Of a stretch of DNA of 64,000 nucleotides, positions 1 to 8,944 are shown one piece after another. The stretch comes from Bacteroides sp. 51 (lineage in GTDB: Bacteria > Bacteroidota > Bacteroidia > Bacteroidales > Bacteroidaceae). The stretch lies in NCBI RefSeq assembly GCF_010500965.1, contig NZ_QVMI01000001.1, forward strand, positions 62,001-126,000, written 5' to 3'. Made by a program: the position numbers and the translations under genes. Each line of letters opens with the position of its first letter. The stretch's first letter is position 1. The notes beneath the pieces are model-generated. The model made no database searches, had not been told where the DNA came from, and saw only the letters and a list, made by a program, of their open reading frames with translations.

Positions 1-1
1 G

Positions 2-1621
2 GCTTCTCCTAATAATCCGGAATCGACTGTAGGTTCTCAATGGAGAAAATATAGATTAACTGATGATGATTTCAAAAAAGGTTATGTAGAGATTGACGGT
101 CTTCAAAAGAACTCAGTTTACGTGATTAATGTACGTAATGAGCATGTAAAAATTAAATGGGATTCTTATTATAACATTTGTTCTGCCCGTTCGGATGGCG
201 AACCGGGTGAACCGATTGTAATCACTCATGATTTGACTGCTCCAAACCGCGATTATTTCGATTCACAAGAAGCTTATCAAACTGCAATGGAACAGCATGA
301 AGTTGCATTGAAGTATAATGCGAAGCGTATTGATTTCATATTGACCGATTTTATCTCTGATGTGACCCTTGCCGAAGGACAGACATATTATCTGGAAGGT
401 GGAAAGACTTACTGTATGTTCAATAACCTGACTACTTGTAAGGGATTTGTTCTTCGCACACATCCGGATGATGTAGCCGAAGGGAAACGTGCTAAAATAT
501 TACTTGGTGGTATGCACATGACTGGTACTAATGTGAATACTATGAATCTGATGTTTGGCCGCCAGCCTCAAGCCGGTGAAGGTGGCGAAATTTATATGAA
601 GATGCTTGAATTCTATGATATTGACTTCGATTGTCCGATGGCCTTCAATTATGGAGACCGGCAAGTAGATGGTAGTGGTAACTACTTCATTAACATGTAC
701 TCTAATGGGATGGCAGTACACCTGGAAAGTTTCGTCATTAAGAATTGTACGTTCAAACGTATGGTTCGTGGTTTCATTCGTGAACAAGGGTCAAATTACA
801 AAATTTGGGATAAAGTGTTGATTGAGGACAACCAATTCTTCGATTGCGGCTTCTATAACAATGGGGCTGGAGGTTATCCATGGATAGCTGGTTCTGGTAA
901 AAATACCAAAACGAATCTTTGGAAAGATTTTGTAGTTCGTAATAATACATTCTTTGATTGCCCATTCCCGTCATTCTTTAATCAAACAGCAGGAACTGAT
1001 ACAAAAAGTGAACCATGGAACATTACCTTCGAGAACAATACATTGGTCAACTGGAATGTACGCGGCACAGGGAACATCTTCAACATGCGTGGTTTACCCC
1101 ACAACAGTACATTCAATGTTAAAAATAACTTGATTATTTTGACAGTACAGGACGGTGATTTCCGAGCAAGCCTGAATGAGAGTGGTACTTATAGAATGAT
1201 GGCAATGGCCGGTTGCGATATCCGCAATACCGTGACTATGGATGACGGTACAGCTGGAAAGATTACATTGAATTTTGAAAACAACTACTCAACCAATGCA
1301 TTCCTAACCAAAGGGCAGATATTCAGCACAAATGCCTGGAATGCTACCGGTAATCAATTTGGTAAGTTGGTAAACAATAATTCTGCTACACTGAACGGAA
1401 CTTTAGAAGTAATTGCGGATAATATTTCACCTACCGAATTAATGGTGAGTCCTAATCCTCCACATAAAGCTAACAGTGGAACAGATAAAGATATGCACCG
1501 TGCCGACGCATTGGATGGTACTGGTGGTTCGCACGGAGTAGACCTTCATTATAATAAAACCGACAAGGTCTTTAATTCTCAGATTTACAAACTGGGTGTT
1601 GGCGACAAGCGTTGGAGATAA
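2..1621 (+). CDS. Secreted beta-helix protein of the DUF4957/DUF5123 type, 5'-truncated by window edge
   Basis: The frame is open from base 2, so the gene starts outside the window; the GTG at 122 is internal. About 539 residues are visible, ending in a TAA. The sequence is rich in Asn, Gly and short beta-strand-like repeats (for example VRNNTFFDC, FENNTLVNW, IKNCTFKRM), the pattern of a right-handed parallel beta-helix as in pectate-lyase-like folds. Proteins of this kind (DUF4957 followed by DUF5123) sit next to susD genes and pectin lyases in Bacteroides and are thought to bind or process pectic glycans at the cell surface; no catalytic residues can be assigned. A strong hairpin follows about 80 bases after the stop. 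Family assignment is by memory of the motif pattern, so moderately sure. Confidence 0.72.
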   Translation, partial: ASPNNPESTVGSQWRKYRLTDDDFKKGYVEIDGLQKNSVYVINVRNEHVKIKWDSYYNICSARSDGEPGEPIVITHDLTAPNRDYFDSQEAYQTAMEQHEVALKYNAKRIDFILTDFISDVTLAEGQTYYLEGGKTYCMFNNLTTCKGFVLRTHPDDVAEGKRAKILLGGMHMTGTNVNTMNLMFGRQPQAGEGGEIYMKMLEFYDIDFDCPMAFNYGDRQVDGSGNYFINMYSNGMAVHLESFVIKNCTFKRMVRGFIREQGSNYKIWDKVLIEDNQFFDCGFYNNGAGGYPWIAGSGKNTKTNLWKDFVVRNNTFFDCPFPSFFNQTAGTDTKSEPWNITFENNTLVNWNVRGTGNIFNMRGLPHNSTFNVKNNLIILTVQDGDFRASLNESGTYRMMAMAGCDIRNTVTMDDGTAGKITLNFENNYSTNAFLTKGQIFSTNAWNATGNQFGKLVNNNSATLNGTLEVIADNISPTELMVSPNPPHKANSGTDKDMHRADALDGTGGSHGVDLHYNKTDKVFNSQIYKLGVGDKRWR

Positions 1622-2063
1622 TAAATAATAAAAGGTAAATTGATATAATGTCGTTAATGAGGTTGTGAAATTTTGTTAGACATTCTTTGCAAGAGAGAAG
1701 GGCGCCCCCGAAAGGGAGCGTCCTTCCATGCTTTTATACCACGCAGACTAATTTACCTATCTCTTTGGAATGCGATTTGACACAAGTTTAATACATCTAT
1801 ATTCCACATTAACAAAAGCGGGTCAAGCATAGAAGCAGGTTGGATTGTTAAGAAACTCACTATATATTTTGGTTCTTATTCACTTTCGGTGCAAGCTTAG
1901 GCGGTTTTTATGCACATTCTATAGGAATATCCTTCTACGGTAATGATTGACGAGATTTACCTTTAGGATATTGAATGCGTAAAAACAAATATCTAAAATT
2001 ATCTGAAACAACTATGGATAAAGGGATTGTGCTGATTTACTTGCACCTAAATTGCCTAAGAAC
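1622..2063. other. Gene-free stretch left of foldback element
   Basis: Apart from the hairpin at 1698-1725 I see no open frame of useful length, no RNA gene and no tandem repeat here. The DNA is AT-rich with stops in all frames. It may hold a decayed gene, but no recognizable protein fragment could be read. Confidence 0.4.
1698..1725 (+). terminator. Hairpin terminator after the beta-helix gene
   Basis: Twelve-base arms (AAGGGCGCCCCC / GGGAGCGTCCTT) with one mismatch and one G-T pair close a GAAA tetraloop. The hairpin lies 77 bases after the stop codon. No long T run follows directly, so it may protect the 3' end or terminate weakly. Confidence 0.6.
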
Positions 2064-2530
2064 CTATATTTTTCAAAAAACAAGAAAAAGCCTCATTCAT
2101 TTCATTCAAACCCTTTATTCATAGGGTATATAAGAATGGTACTTTGTATTTTTTCTGCTAGCACTCTAGTATCACTGCTAGCATCCAGCATCCTTGTGTT
2201 GAATATAAACCAGATAAACCCCTCCTCGATGATTCCTCTGGTTTCGATTGCCGGCTCATTCCGGATTCCCGACCTAGGTGGGAAGGCGTGCCCGACGTAC
2301 ATGGGGAAGAGTCGACCATCTAGGTGGGAAAAGTAATGTGAAACCAGCAATTGAAATTACTGCAAGTAGAACTTCAAATTCAATCAAGTTTCTACCCAAT
2401 AGTCTGATGCTAGCAAGTGCTATATGAGTGCTAGCAAAAAAGGTGGTAAGTACCATTCTTATATACCCTATAAATAAAGGGTTTGAATGAAATGAATGAG
2501 ACTTTTTCCTGTTTTCTTAAATTTCTATAG
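2064..2530. repeat. 467-bp foldback (MITE-like) element
   Basis: The left arm 2064-2144 and right arm about 2449-2530 are inverted copies of each other with about 90% match. The match continues more weakly inward through the paired GCTAGCA-rich blocks (2155-2190 against 2402-2445), giving arms of about 130 bp. The centre (2193-2401) carries two direct copies of CTAGGTGGGAA, at about 2273 and 2330. No transposase is encoded; the short frames inside are mirror images of the arms. No clear target-site duplication is visible. A non-autonomous mobile element is the best reading; a large structured RNA is the alternative. Confidence 0.7.
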
Positions 2531-2690
2531 TGTAAATAAAGATCGGAGATCACGCCAAATATAAGCTTCCAGTTCAAATGAGTTCACTCCGATTAACTGA
2601 GTTTCTTTCGCATTTTCCATTACACACAAGATTTGCTCGTTATCAATCTTTTCGCTGTCACAACTTAGGAATGATGGCGTAATCATAATC
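2531..2690 (-). pseudogene. Possible gene relic abutting the foldback element
   Basis: On the minus strand, two frames joined by a +1 shift near 2655 read like one protein segment (WRQVDFFDYDYAIIP, then SCDSEKIDNEQILCVM and FELEAYIWRDLRSL). The reading ends in TAG exactly at the border of the foldback element (2525-2530). This suggests a decayed gene interrupted by the element. No family is recognized and the composition is too short to be sure. Confidence 0.3.
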
Positions 2691-2863
2691 AAAAAAATCC
2701 ACTTGTCTCCATCGTTTAGTATTTATTTCATTGTTACTATTAGTATTATAACTGAAATCTTTAACTAAAAACACGACACCCCATGCAATATTCCCCAAAC
2801 CCACGCATTTACTAATTAAACCGCATAACGTTCTTAACCACAAGAACATAACAAGAACTAAAT

Positions 2864-3712
2864 ATGAAAAACAACTTAAGAAACACCAGAACATTGATAC
2901 TGCATTTATTCGCAGTAAGCTTTCTATTCACTAACGTTGCTTGCAGTAACGACGATGATTCGGCATCGATTGATTCGGATATTCAGATTCTAGTCAAAGA
3001 GATAATGGGAACAGAAACAAATACATTCTCCTTATTTTGTCGCACAGAGAACATATATCCTTGCGTTAACTACCCGATATTAACGACCCTAGACTTTAAA
3101 AGCAACTCCCTGAATATCAACTTTACAGGAGTACCAGAGGAAATCGGTATTTGTTTTACTGCAACTGGCCCCGCTACAACAGAGATAAACCTATCCGCGC
3201 TAGAAAACGGAAGTTATGAGATCATGTTGAATAATGGCAGTTTAAACAATTCAGGAACACTAACCATTACTGATACGAAAGTAGAACTTAACGTTAAAAC
3301 CCCCAAAGGAATTAGAATCACTAATCCGACGCTACAAAGAGTACCGGCAAATACATATTGGGGATTAATTGGATATTCCTCTAAAGATAAGATTAGTAAA
3401 GTCAATGAATTCCTGAGTAAACTAGAGCAAGCCGGCGCCCTGTTTAATAAACAAACCCCAGGAGATTACAATCATTACGAAATAGATCAAAATGGTGAAA
3501 TAAAGAATGACTACGGCTCAAATTTATCAGGATACCACTTTCATAATTGGTTTATATTCCAATACTCCGGCGATGAAGAAGCCTTGAAAGAAACCATAAA
3601 GACCTTGTTCAGTTCCAACAAAGACGACTTACATATACGCCTTAATACATATAAAGGCGAATATATATACAATTGGACTGACTTTCCTACATTCAGTCCA
3701 TGGAATCAGTAG
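2864..3712 (+). CDS. Lipoprotein of unknown function
   Basis: 282 residues. The N-terminus has a basic start, a hydrophobic stretch and a lipobox ending in Cys27 (NVACSNDDD), so it is exported and lipidated; the SNDDD after Cys fits surface export signals of Bacteroidota. The rest alternates beta-strand-like segments, with a C-terminal part rich in aromatic residues (YHFHNWFIFQYSG, YNWTDFPTFSPW). No domain family is recognized. It lies 121 bases before the pectate lyase gene and may share its regulation, but the spacer contains its own inverted repeat. An A-rich ribosome binding region precedes the ATG. Confidence 0.75.
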   Translation: MKNNLRNTRTLILHLFAVSFLFTNVACSNDDDSASIDSDIQILVKEIMGTETNTFSLFCRTENIYPCVNYPILTTLDFKSNSLNINFTGVPEEIGICFTATGPATTEINLSALENGSYEIMLNNGSLNNSGTLTITDTKVELNVKTPKGIRITNPTLQRVPANTYWGLIGYSSKDKISKVNEFLSKLEQAGALFNKQTPGDYNHYEIDQNGEIKNDYGSNLSGYHFHNWFIFQYSGDEEALKETIKTLFSSNKDDLHIRLNTYKGEYIYNWTDFPTFSPWNQ

Positions 3713-3778
3713 AGAATACTTTCCTTCATATCATTTAGTTCCCTTTTTAGCCTAAATATTACCCCGGTTCAACCCAGT

Positions 3779-3840
3779 ATTTCATGATATTTGTGATGAT
3801 TAGACATAATAACATGTAAAAACCGCAAATATCATGAAAT
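3779..3840 (+). promoter_or_regulatory. 15-bp perfect inverted repeat spanning the pectate lyase start codon
   Basis: ATTTCATGATATTTG at 3779-3793 is exactly complementary to CAAATATCATGAAAT at 3826-3840, which contains the ATG (3834-3836). If transcribed from upstream, the mRNA would fold the start codon and ribosome binding region into a 15-bp stem with a 32-nt loop. If the transcript begins inside the loop, the repeat would instead be a DNA operator. Confidence 0.55.
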
Positions 3841-5315
3841 CACTGCATCTATTCGTTTCCCTATTATTGTTGTTCGCAGGACAACAATTGACAGCCACGA
3901 ACGACCCCATCGCCTTTCCCGGCGCCGAAGGCTTCGGCCGATACACCACCGGCGGACGTGGAGGTAAAGTCTACCATGTCACCACCCTCAAAGACGGCAT
4001 GGAAGAAGGAACCCTGCGCCACGCCATTGCCCAGAAAGGACCGCGCACCATCGTCTTCAACGTAGCCGGAACCATCTTTCTCGACAAGAGATTGCCCATC
4101 AGCAACGGCGACCTCACCATCGCCGGACAAACAGCACCCGGACAAGGCATCTGCATTGCCCGGCACCCCGTAACGATCAATGCCAGTAACGTCATTATCC
4201 GCTATGTCCGCTTCCGCGTGGGTAACGAAGGAGGCGGAGAACCGGATGGATTGGGCGGATCGGATAATAAGAACATCATCGTTGATCACTGCTCCATCAG
4301 TTGGTCCGTCGACGAAGCCTGTAGCATCTACGGCAATGAAAACACCACCGTTCAGTGGTGCCTCATCTCCGAAAGTCTCCGCATGGCAGGACACGGTAAA
4401 GGCTCACACGGATACGGCGGTATTGTCGGTGGACACAAGGCTTCCTTCCACCATAACCTGATGGCACATCACGAAAGTCGCACACCCCGCTTTGGACCAC
4501 GCCCCAGAACACAAGACCGCGAACTGGTCGATATGCGAAACAACGTCATCTACAACTGGGCAGGACACGGCTGCTATGGCGGCGAAGGCATGCATGTCAA
4601 CATTGTAAACAACTACTATAAACCCGGACCGGCAACACCTACCGACAGTCCCGTTGGCTATCGCATCGCCGCGATAAATATCCGTACCAAAGCGTATATA
4701 GGCAACTCCCAAACCTGGGCAAAGATGCTACACGTCTGGGGAAGGTTCTATGTAGACGGAAACGTGATCGAAGGAAACCCCGAAGTCACCAAAGACAACT
4801 GGACGAAGGGCATGTACGAACAAATAGACAACTCCAAAAACGACAATACATTTACAGATCAGGTTAAAAAGGAAATGCGCCTGAGCACCCCATTAGAAAC
4901 CGATGTCATTACCACACACACAGCCCAACAAGCATACGAACTAGTATTAGCCCATGCCGGCTGTTCTAAGGAACGGGATATCATTGACACACGTATCATC
5001 GAAGAAACCCGGAACGGAACAGCAACCTATACCGGTAGTGTTTCCAAAGATGCCAATCGTCTGCCGGGATTGATCGACCTACCCAGCGATGTTAAGCCCC
5101 AAGGAGCAGCAAGTCCATGGCCGGAGTTAAGCAACGGCAATGTAAAAGCAGATGATATAAAAGATTCCGATGGCGATGGCATGCCGGATGTTTGGGAAAT
5201 AGCACACAAACTCAATCCGAACGATGCTTCGGACGGTGCTGCAACATCGTTAAACAAAGAAGGATACACCAATCTGGAAGTCTATTTGAATAGCCTTGTA
5301 AGCAAACAAAAATAA
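3834..5315 (+). CDS. Secreted pectate lyase, polysaccharide lyase family 1
   Basis: 493 residues with a signal peptide (cleavage after about residue 22). Family 1 lyases cut homogalacturonan by beta-elimination with calcium. The hallmarks are present: the AFPGAEGFGRYTTGGRGG entry, the beta-helix, SISWSVDEACSIY, and the HHNLMAHHESRTPRFGPR segment that carries the catalytic Arg region, followed by the DMRNNVIYNW strand. Near the C-terminus, DSDGDGMPDVWE is a calcium-binding thrombospondin-3/dockerin-like loop often appended to Bacteroidota lyases. It stands 380 bases before a susC gene and fits pectin breakdown. The start is the ATG in the inverted repeat; the signal peptide begins directly there. 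Confidence 0.93.
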   Translation: MKSLHLFVSLLLLFAGQQLTATNDPIAFPGAEGFGRYTTGGRGGKVYHVTTLKDGMEEGTLRHAIAQKGPRTIVFNVAGTIFLDKRLPISNGDLTIAGQTAPGQGICIARHPVTINASNVIIRYVRFRVGNEGGGEPDGLGGSDNKNIIVDHCSISWSVDEACSIYGNENTTVQWCLISESLRMAGHGKGSHGYGGIVGGHKASFHHNLMAHHESRTPRFGPRPRTQDRELVDMRNNVIYNWAGHGCYGGEGMHVNIVNNYYKPGPATPTDSPVGYRIAAINIRTKAYIGNSQTWAKMLHVWGRFYVDGNVIEGNPEVTKDNWTKGMYEQIDNSKNDNTFTDQVKKEMRLSTPLETDVITTHTAQQAYELVLAHAGCSKERDIIDTRIIEETRNGTATYTGSVSKDANRLPGLIDLPSDVKPQGAASPWPELSNGNVKADDIKDSDGDGMPDVWEIAHKLNPNDASDGAATSLNKEGYTNLEVYLNSLVSKQK

Positions 5316-5641
5316 TACAGCACAGCCAGGGACTATCTAAAAAGAGCTTTACTCTAAAAATCCATCACCCCGCCCTTTGGGCACCCCTCCTCAAAGAGGC
5401 GGGGAGTTCCATGCGGCACCGACTCTCCTCCTTTTTGAGGAGGAGTACCCGAAGGGGGAGGTGGTGGAAAGGACTTTTAAGACACCCCCAATGCCACATG
5501 GAAATTTGACTTCGGCACCATGCCGCCGCCGTGCGCCAGAAACTTGCAATATTGAACACAAACCCTCTCCCAACCCACCCCCTGGCGTAATATTCCAAGT
5601 TTTTTCTTTATTCCTATTAGTTTATAGAGAGCGTGCAAGCC
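5316..5641. other. Spacer between pectate lyase and susC with dispersed repeat
   Basis: No gene is seen. The spacer is GC-rich relative to its flanks and carries several short hairpins, including CTCCTCC...GGAGGAG. Bases 5423-5471 recur exactly, in reverse orientation, at 57068-57116. Confidence 0.6.
5423..5471 (+). repeat. 49-bp dispersed repeat, copy 1
   Basis: These 49 bases are identical to the reverse complement of 57068-57116. The unit contains a 7-bp stem (CTCCTCC/GGAGGAG) followed by a purine-rich tail ending GGTGGTGGAAAG. It probably belongs to a family of intergenic repeats in this genome. Confidence 0.8.
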
Positions 5642-5652
5642 TATATTTGCAC
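5633..5652 (+). promoter_or_regulatory. susC promoter -7 box inside a small inverted repeat
   Basis: TATATTTG at 5642-5649 matches the Bacteroidota -7 element TAnnTTTG and would place the transcript start near 5656, 40 bases before the ATG. It is nested in GTGCAA (5633-5638) ... TTGCAC (5647-5652), a 6-bp inverted repeat suited to a regulator. No perfect -33 TTTG is present, which fits an activator-dependent promoter (inference). Confidence 0.5.
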
Positions 5653-5695
5653 TGTTGTCGACACACAGATTTCTACATCTCTTAAAACTAATACA

Positions 5696-8600
5696 ATGAA
5701 TGAATTAATCCAAAGAAAGCCTCAACCGGCAAATGGGTCAATCAAAAGGAGCATCCCCAGGAAACTCTTCGACCTTCACAGGAAAATGACAATCATTTTT
5801 TTCCTCATGTGTTTCACCACCTATCCATTCCATTCGGCTAAAGCCAACGCATCCCTAACCGAAGCGAACCAACAAACCCAAAACCTGAAAGGTAAAGTAG
5901 TAGACACAACAGGCGAACCCCTGCCAGGTGCCACCGTACAACTAAAGACCAGCACCAAGGGAGTAATCACCGACGTTAACGGTTATTTCGAATTTACCGG
6001 AATGAAAGCAGGCGACATGCTTGTCATTTCATATATCGGCATGGAAACCCTGGAAATCAAATACCAGGGAGAACCCCAGCTGAATATCACCCTAAAAGAC
6101 AAAGCCGATGAACTCGATGAAGTAACCGTAGTTGCTTTCGCTAAACAAAAGAAAGAAAGCGTAGTGGCCTCCATCACCACCATCAAACCATCCGAGTTGA
6201 AAGTACCCAGCAGCAACCTGACCACCGCCCTGGCCGGGCGCGTAGCCGGATTAATCTCCTTTCAACAAAGCGGCGAACCGGGACGAGACAACGCCAGCTT
6301 CTTTATTCGCGGAATCACCACCTTTGGTGCAGACGCAAAAAAAGATCCACTTATCCTGATCGATGGTATTGAACTAGGCACCGACGACTTGGCACGGTTG
6401 AACACCGACGACATCTCCTCTTTCTCTATCATGAAAGACGCCACCGCCACCGCCCTTTACGGAGCACGCGGCGCAAACGGCGTCATACTGGTAAACACCA
6501 AAGAAGGACGCGAAGGTAAAGTATCCGTCAACGCCCGCGTAGAGAATACCATAGCCAGGCCAACAGAGAAAACCAAAATTGCCGACCCAGTTACGTATAT
6601 GCGAATGCAGAACGAAGCCATCAAAACACGCGACCCTCTGGGACTTGCCATGTACTCCGAAGAGAAGATCGCTATGACTGCCGCCGGAAGATACCCCAAC
6701 ATCTTCCCCGCCATCAATTGGTACGACACCATGCTGAAAGATGTCACCATGAACCAACGCGCAAACGTCAGCATTAGTGGTGGTGGAAAACTGGTACGCT
6801 ACTATGTAGCCGCAAACGTTTCGCGCGACAATGGCAACATCCGGGTCGACAAACGTAATAATTACAACAATAATATCGAACTCATCAAGTATTCCTTCCG
6901 TTCCAATATCAACCTCGACCTAACCAAAACAACAGAACTGTTCCTGAAGATCAGCGCTTCGTTCGACGATTATAACGGACCAATCGACGGAGGTACGGAA
7001 GTCTACCGCATGACCATGCAAGCCAATCCGGTTCTGTTCCAACCCTATTACGCACCCGACCAGCAATACTCCAACGTGCGCCATATCCTATACGGAAACT
7101 ATGGCACCGGAATGTATGTAAACCCTTACGCACAGGTGCAAAGAGGCTATAAAGAATACAGCAAAAACACCATCCTTGCCCAGTTGGGATTCAAACAGAA
7201 CCTCGACATGATCACCAAAGGACTATCCGCTCGTGCCCTGGTAAACATTGACCGATATGCAGAAACAGCAACCACACGTGCATGGGACCCTTACTTCTAT
7301 GGAATATCCAGCTACAATCTGGGCGATGGAAGTTATAAACTCAAAAGGCTGAGAACCGGTAGCGACGGGCTTAACTATAACCGCGACCCGATGCACATCA
7401 ATACCGCCTTCTATCTGGAGAGTGCATTGGAATACTCTCGCGTATTCGACACAAAGCATCATGTCAATGCGTTGTTTGTTTACACCATGCGCGAAGCAAC
7501 CAAAGCCAATCCGGATATCAACACCCTACAACTTTCCCTGCCCAACCGCAACATTGGCTTTGCCGGACGTATGGCATATAACTATGACAATCGTTACATG
7601 GCCGAGGCCAACTTCGGTTATAACGGTTCCGAACGCTTTGCCAAGAACAACCGCTGGGGGTTCTTCCCTTCCGTCGGCTTAGGTTGGATGCTGTCGAATG
7701 AAAAGTTCTTCAAACCCATGGAGAAACTCTTCAGTCAGTTCAAACTGAAAGCCACTTACGGTATGGCGGGCAACGACCAGATCGGGAACAATAACGACCG
7801 CTTCTACTATATGTCGGATGTTAAAAACGATGCCGACAACTCAGTGAACTGGGGCGAGCGCGTAAACTACAACCCCGGTGGAGGTTTCTACGTAAACCGA
7901 TACGCAAACGACCAGATTGGTTGGGAAAAGTCCTATAAGCTGAATACAGGAATAGAGTTCAGCACCACTTTCGGGCTAAGCGCCAATATCGAATACTTCC
8001 ACGAAAAACGCAAGAACATTCTCCTGTCCCGCACCATTCCGGCAACCACTGGTATCACCCAGGATGTGAAGGCCAACTTAGGTGAAGCAGAGGGAAGCGG
8101 CGTTGATATGGAACTCAATTATGAAAAGAGCATCAATAAAGATCTATGGATTACCGCACGGGGCACATTCACCTACGCAACCAGTAAAGTGTTGAAATGG
8201 GAAGAACCCGATTACAGTTCCACGCCATGGAAATCGGCCGTTGGAAGAACAATTGGCCGCCTATCGGGCTATGTCGCAGAACGTTTGTTTGTAGACGATG
8301 AAGAGGTTAGAAACTCTCCAACCCAATTCGGCGATTATGGTGCCGGCGACATCAAATACCGCGATATAAACAACGACGGAAAGATCAATGAACTGGACAA
8401 AGTGACACTTGGATTCCCCAACAATCCGGAAATCAACTACGGTTTTGGTTTCTCTATGGGTTACAAAGCGTTCGACGTTTCCTGTTTCTTCCAGGGATCG
8501 GCGCGCCAGTCGTTCATGCTCAACAGGACAGAGATCACGCCTTTCCATAACATACGTGGTGATGACCTGATTGGCCAGAATGCCATACTGCAAGCCATCG

Positions 8601-8926
8601 CCGATAACTATTGGTCGGAAAGTAATCCGAACCCATATGCCTTCTGGCCTCGTTTGCAAAACGGGCTGAATGAAAACAATAACCAAGACAGTACATGGTG
8701 GTTGCAAGATGCCGGCTTCCTACGACTTAAATCTGTTGAAGTAGGTTATACACTCCCTCAGAACCTGACCAAAAAAATGAGAATGAGCAACCTGCGCCTC
8801 TATGTAAGCGGAACAAACCTGGCTTGTTGGAGCAAATTCAAGTTATGGGACCCTGAGATGGCAGGCAATGGGCTGAATTATCCGATACAACAAGTATTCA
8901 ACATCGGACTAAACATAGGATTTTAA
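5696..8926 (+). CDS. SusC-like TonB-dependent outer-membrane transporter (utilization locus 1)
   Basis: 1076 residues from the ATG at 5696; an in-frame codon further upstream at 5633 would lie within the promoter, so it is not used. After an unusually long basic N-terminus and hydrophobic signal segment comes a carboxypeptidase-D-like domain (KGKVVDTTGEPLPGATVQL), then the plug with the SusC hallmark (MKDATATALYGARGANGVI), then the beta-barrel ending GLNIGF with a terminal aromatic. Such proteins import oligosaccharides across the outer membrane with the SusD partner and TonB. susD follows after 18 bases, so they are co-transcribed. Confidence 0.96.
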   Translation: MNELIQRKPQPANGSIKRSIPRKLFDLHRKMTIIFFLMCFTTYPFHSAKANASLTEANQQTQNLKGKVVDTTGEPLPGATVQLKTSTKGVITDVNGYFEFTGMKAGDMLVISYIGMETLEIKYQGEPQLNITLKDKADELDEVTVVAFAKQKKESVVASITTIKPSELKVPSSNLTTALAGRVAGLISFQQSGEPGRDNASFFIRGITTFGADAKKDPLILIDGIELGTDDLARLNTDDISSFSIMKDATATALYGARGANGVILVNTKEGREGKVSVNARVENTIARPTEKTKIADPVTYMRMQNEAIKTRDPLGLAMYSEEKIAMTAAGRYPNIFPAINWYDTMLKDVTMNQRANVSISGGGKLVRYYVAANVSRDNGNIRVDKRNNYNNNIELIKYSFRSNINLDLTKTTELFLKISASFDDYNGPIDGGTEVYRMTMQANPVLFQPYYAPDQQYSNVRHILYGNYGTGMYVNPYAQVQRGYKEYSKNTILAQLGFKQNLDMITKGLSARALVNIDRYAETATTRAWDPYFYGISSYNLGDGSYKLKRLRTGSDGLNYNRDPMHINTAFYLESALEYSRVFDTKHHVNALFVYTMREATKANPDINTLQLSLPNRNIGFAGRMAYNYDNRYMAEANFGYNGSERFAKNNRWGFFPSVGLGWMLSNEKFFKPMEKLFSQFKLKATYGMAGNDQIGNNNDRFYYMSDVKNDADNSVNWGERVNYNPGGGFYVNRYANDQIGWEKSYKLNTGIEFSTTFGLSANIEYFHEKRKNILLSRTIPATTGITQDVKANLGEAEGSGVDMELNYEKSINKDLWITARGTFTYATSKVLKWEEPDYSSTPWKSAVGRTIGRLSGYVAERLFVDDEEVRNSPTQFGDYGAGDIKYRDINNDGKINELDKVTLGFPNNPEINYGFGFSMGYKAFDVSCFFQGSARQSFMLNRTEITPFHNIRGDDLIGQNAILQAIADNYWSESNPNPYAFWPRLQNGLNENNNQDSTWWLQDAGFLRLKSVEVGYTLPQNLTKKMRMSNLRLYVSGTNLACWSKFKLWDPEMAGNGLNYPIQQVFNIGLNIGF

Positions 8927-8944
8927 CCTTTAAAGTGTACGAAA

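Noticed and set aside
2052-2456. Short open frames inside the 467-bp foldback as transposase fragments
   Set aside because: They are mirror images of the inverted arms and resemble no transposase.
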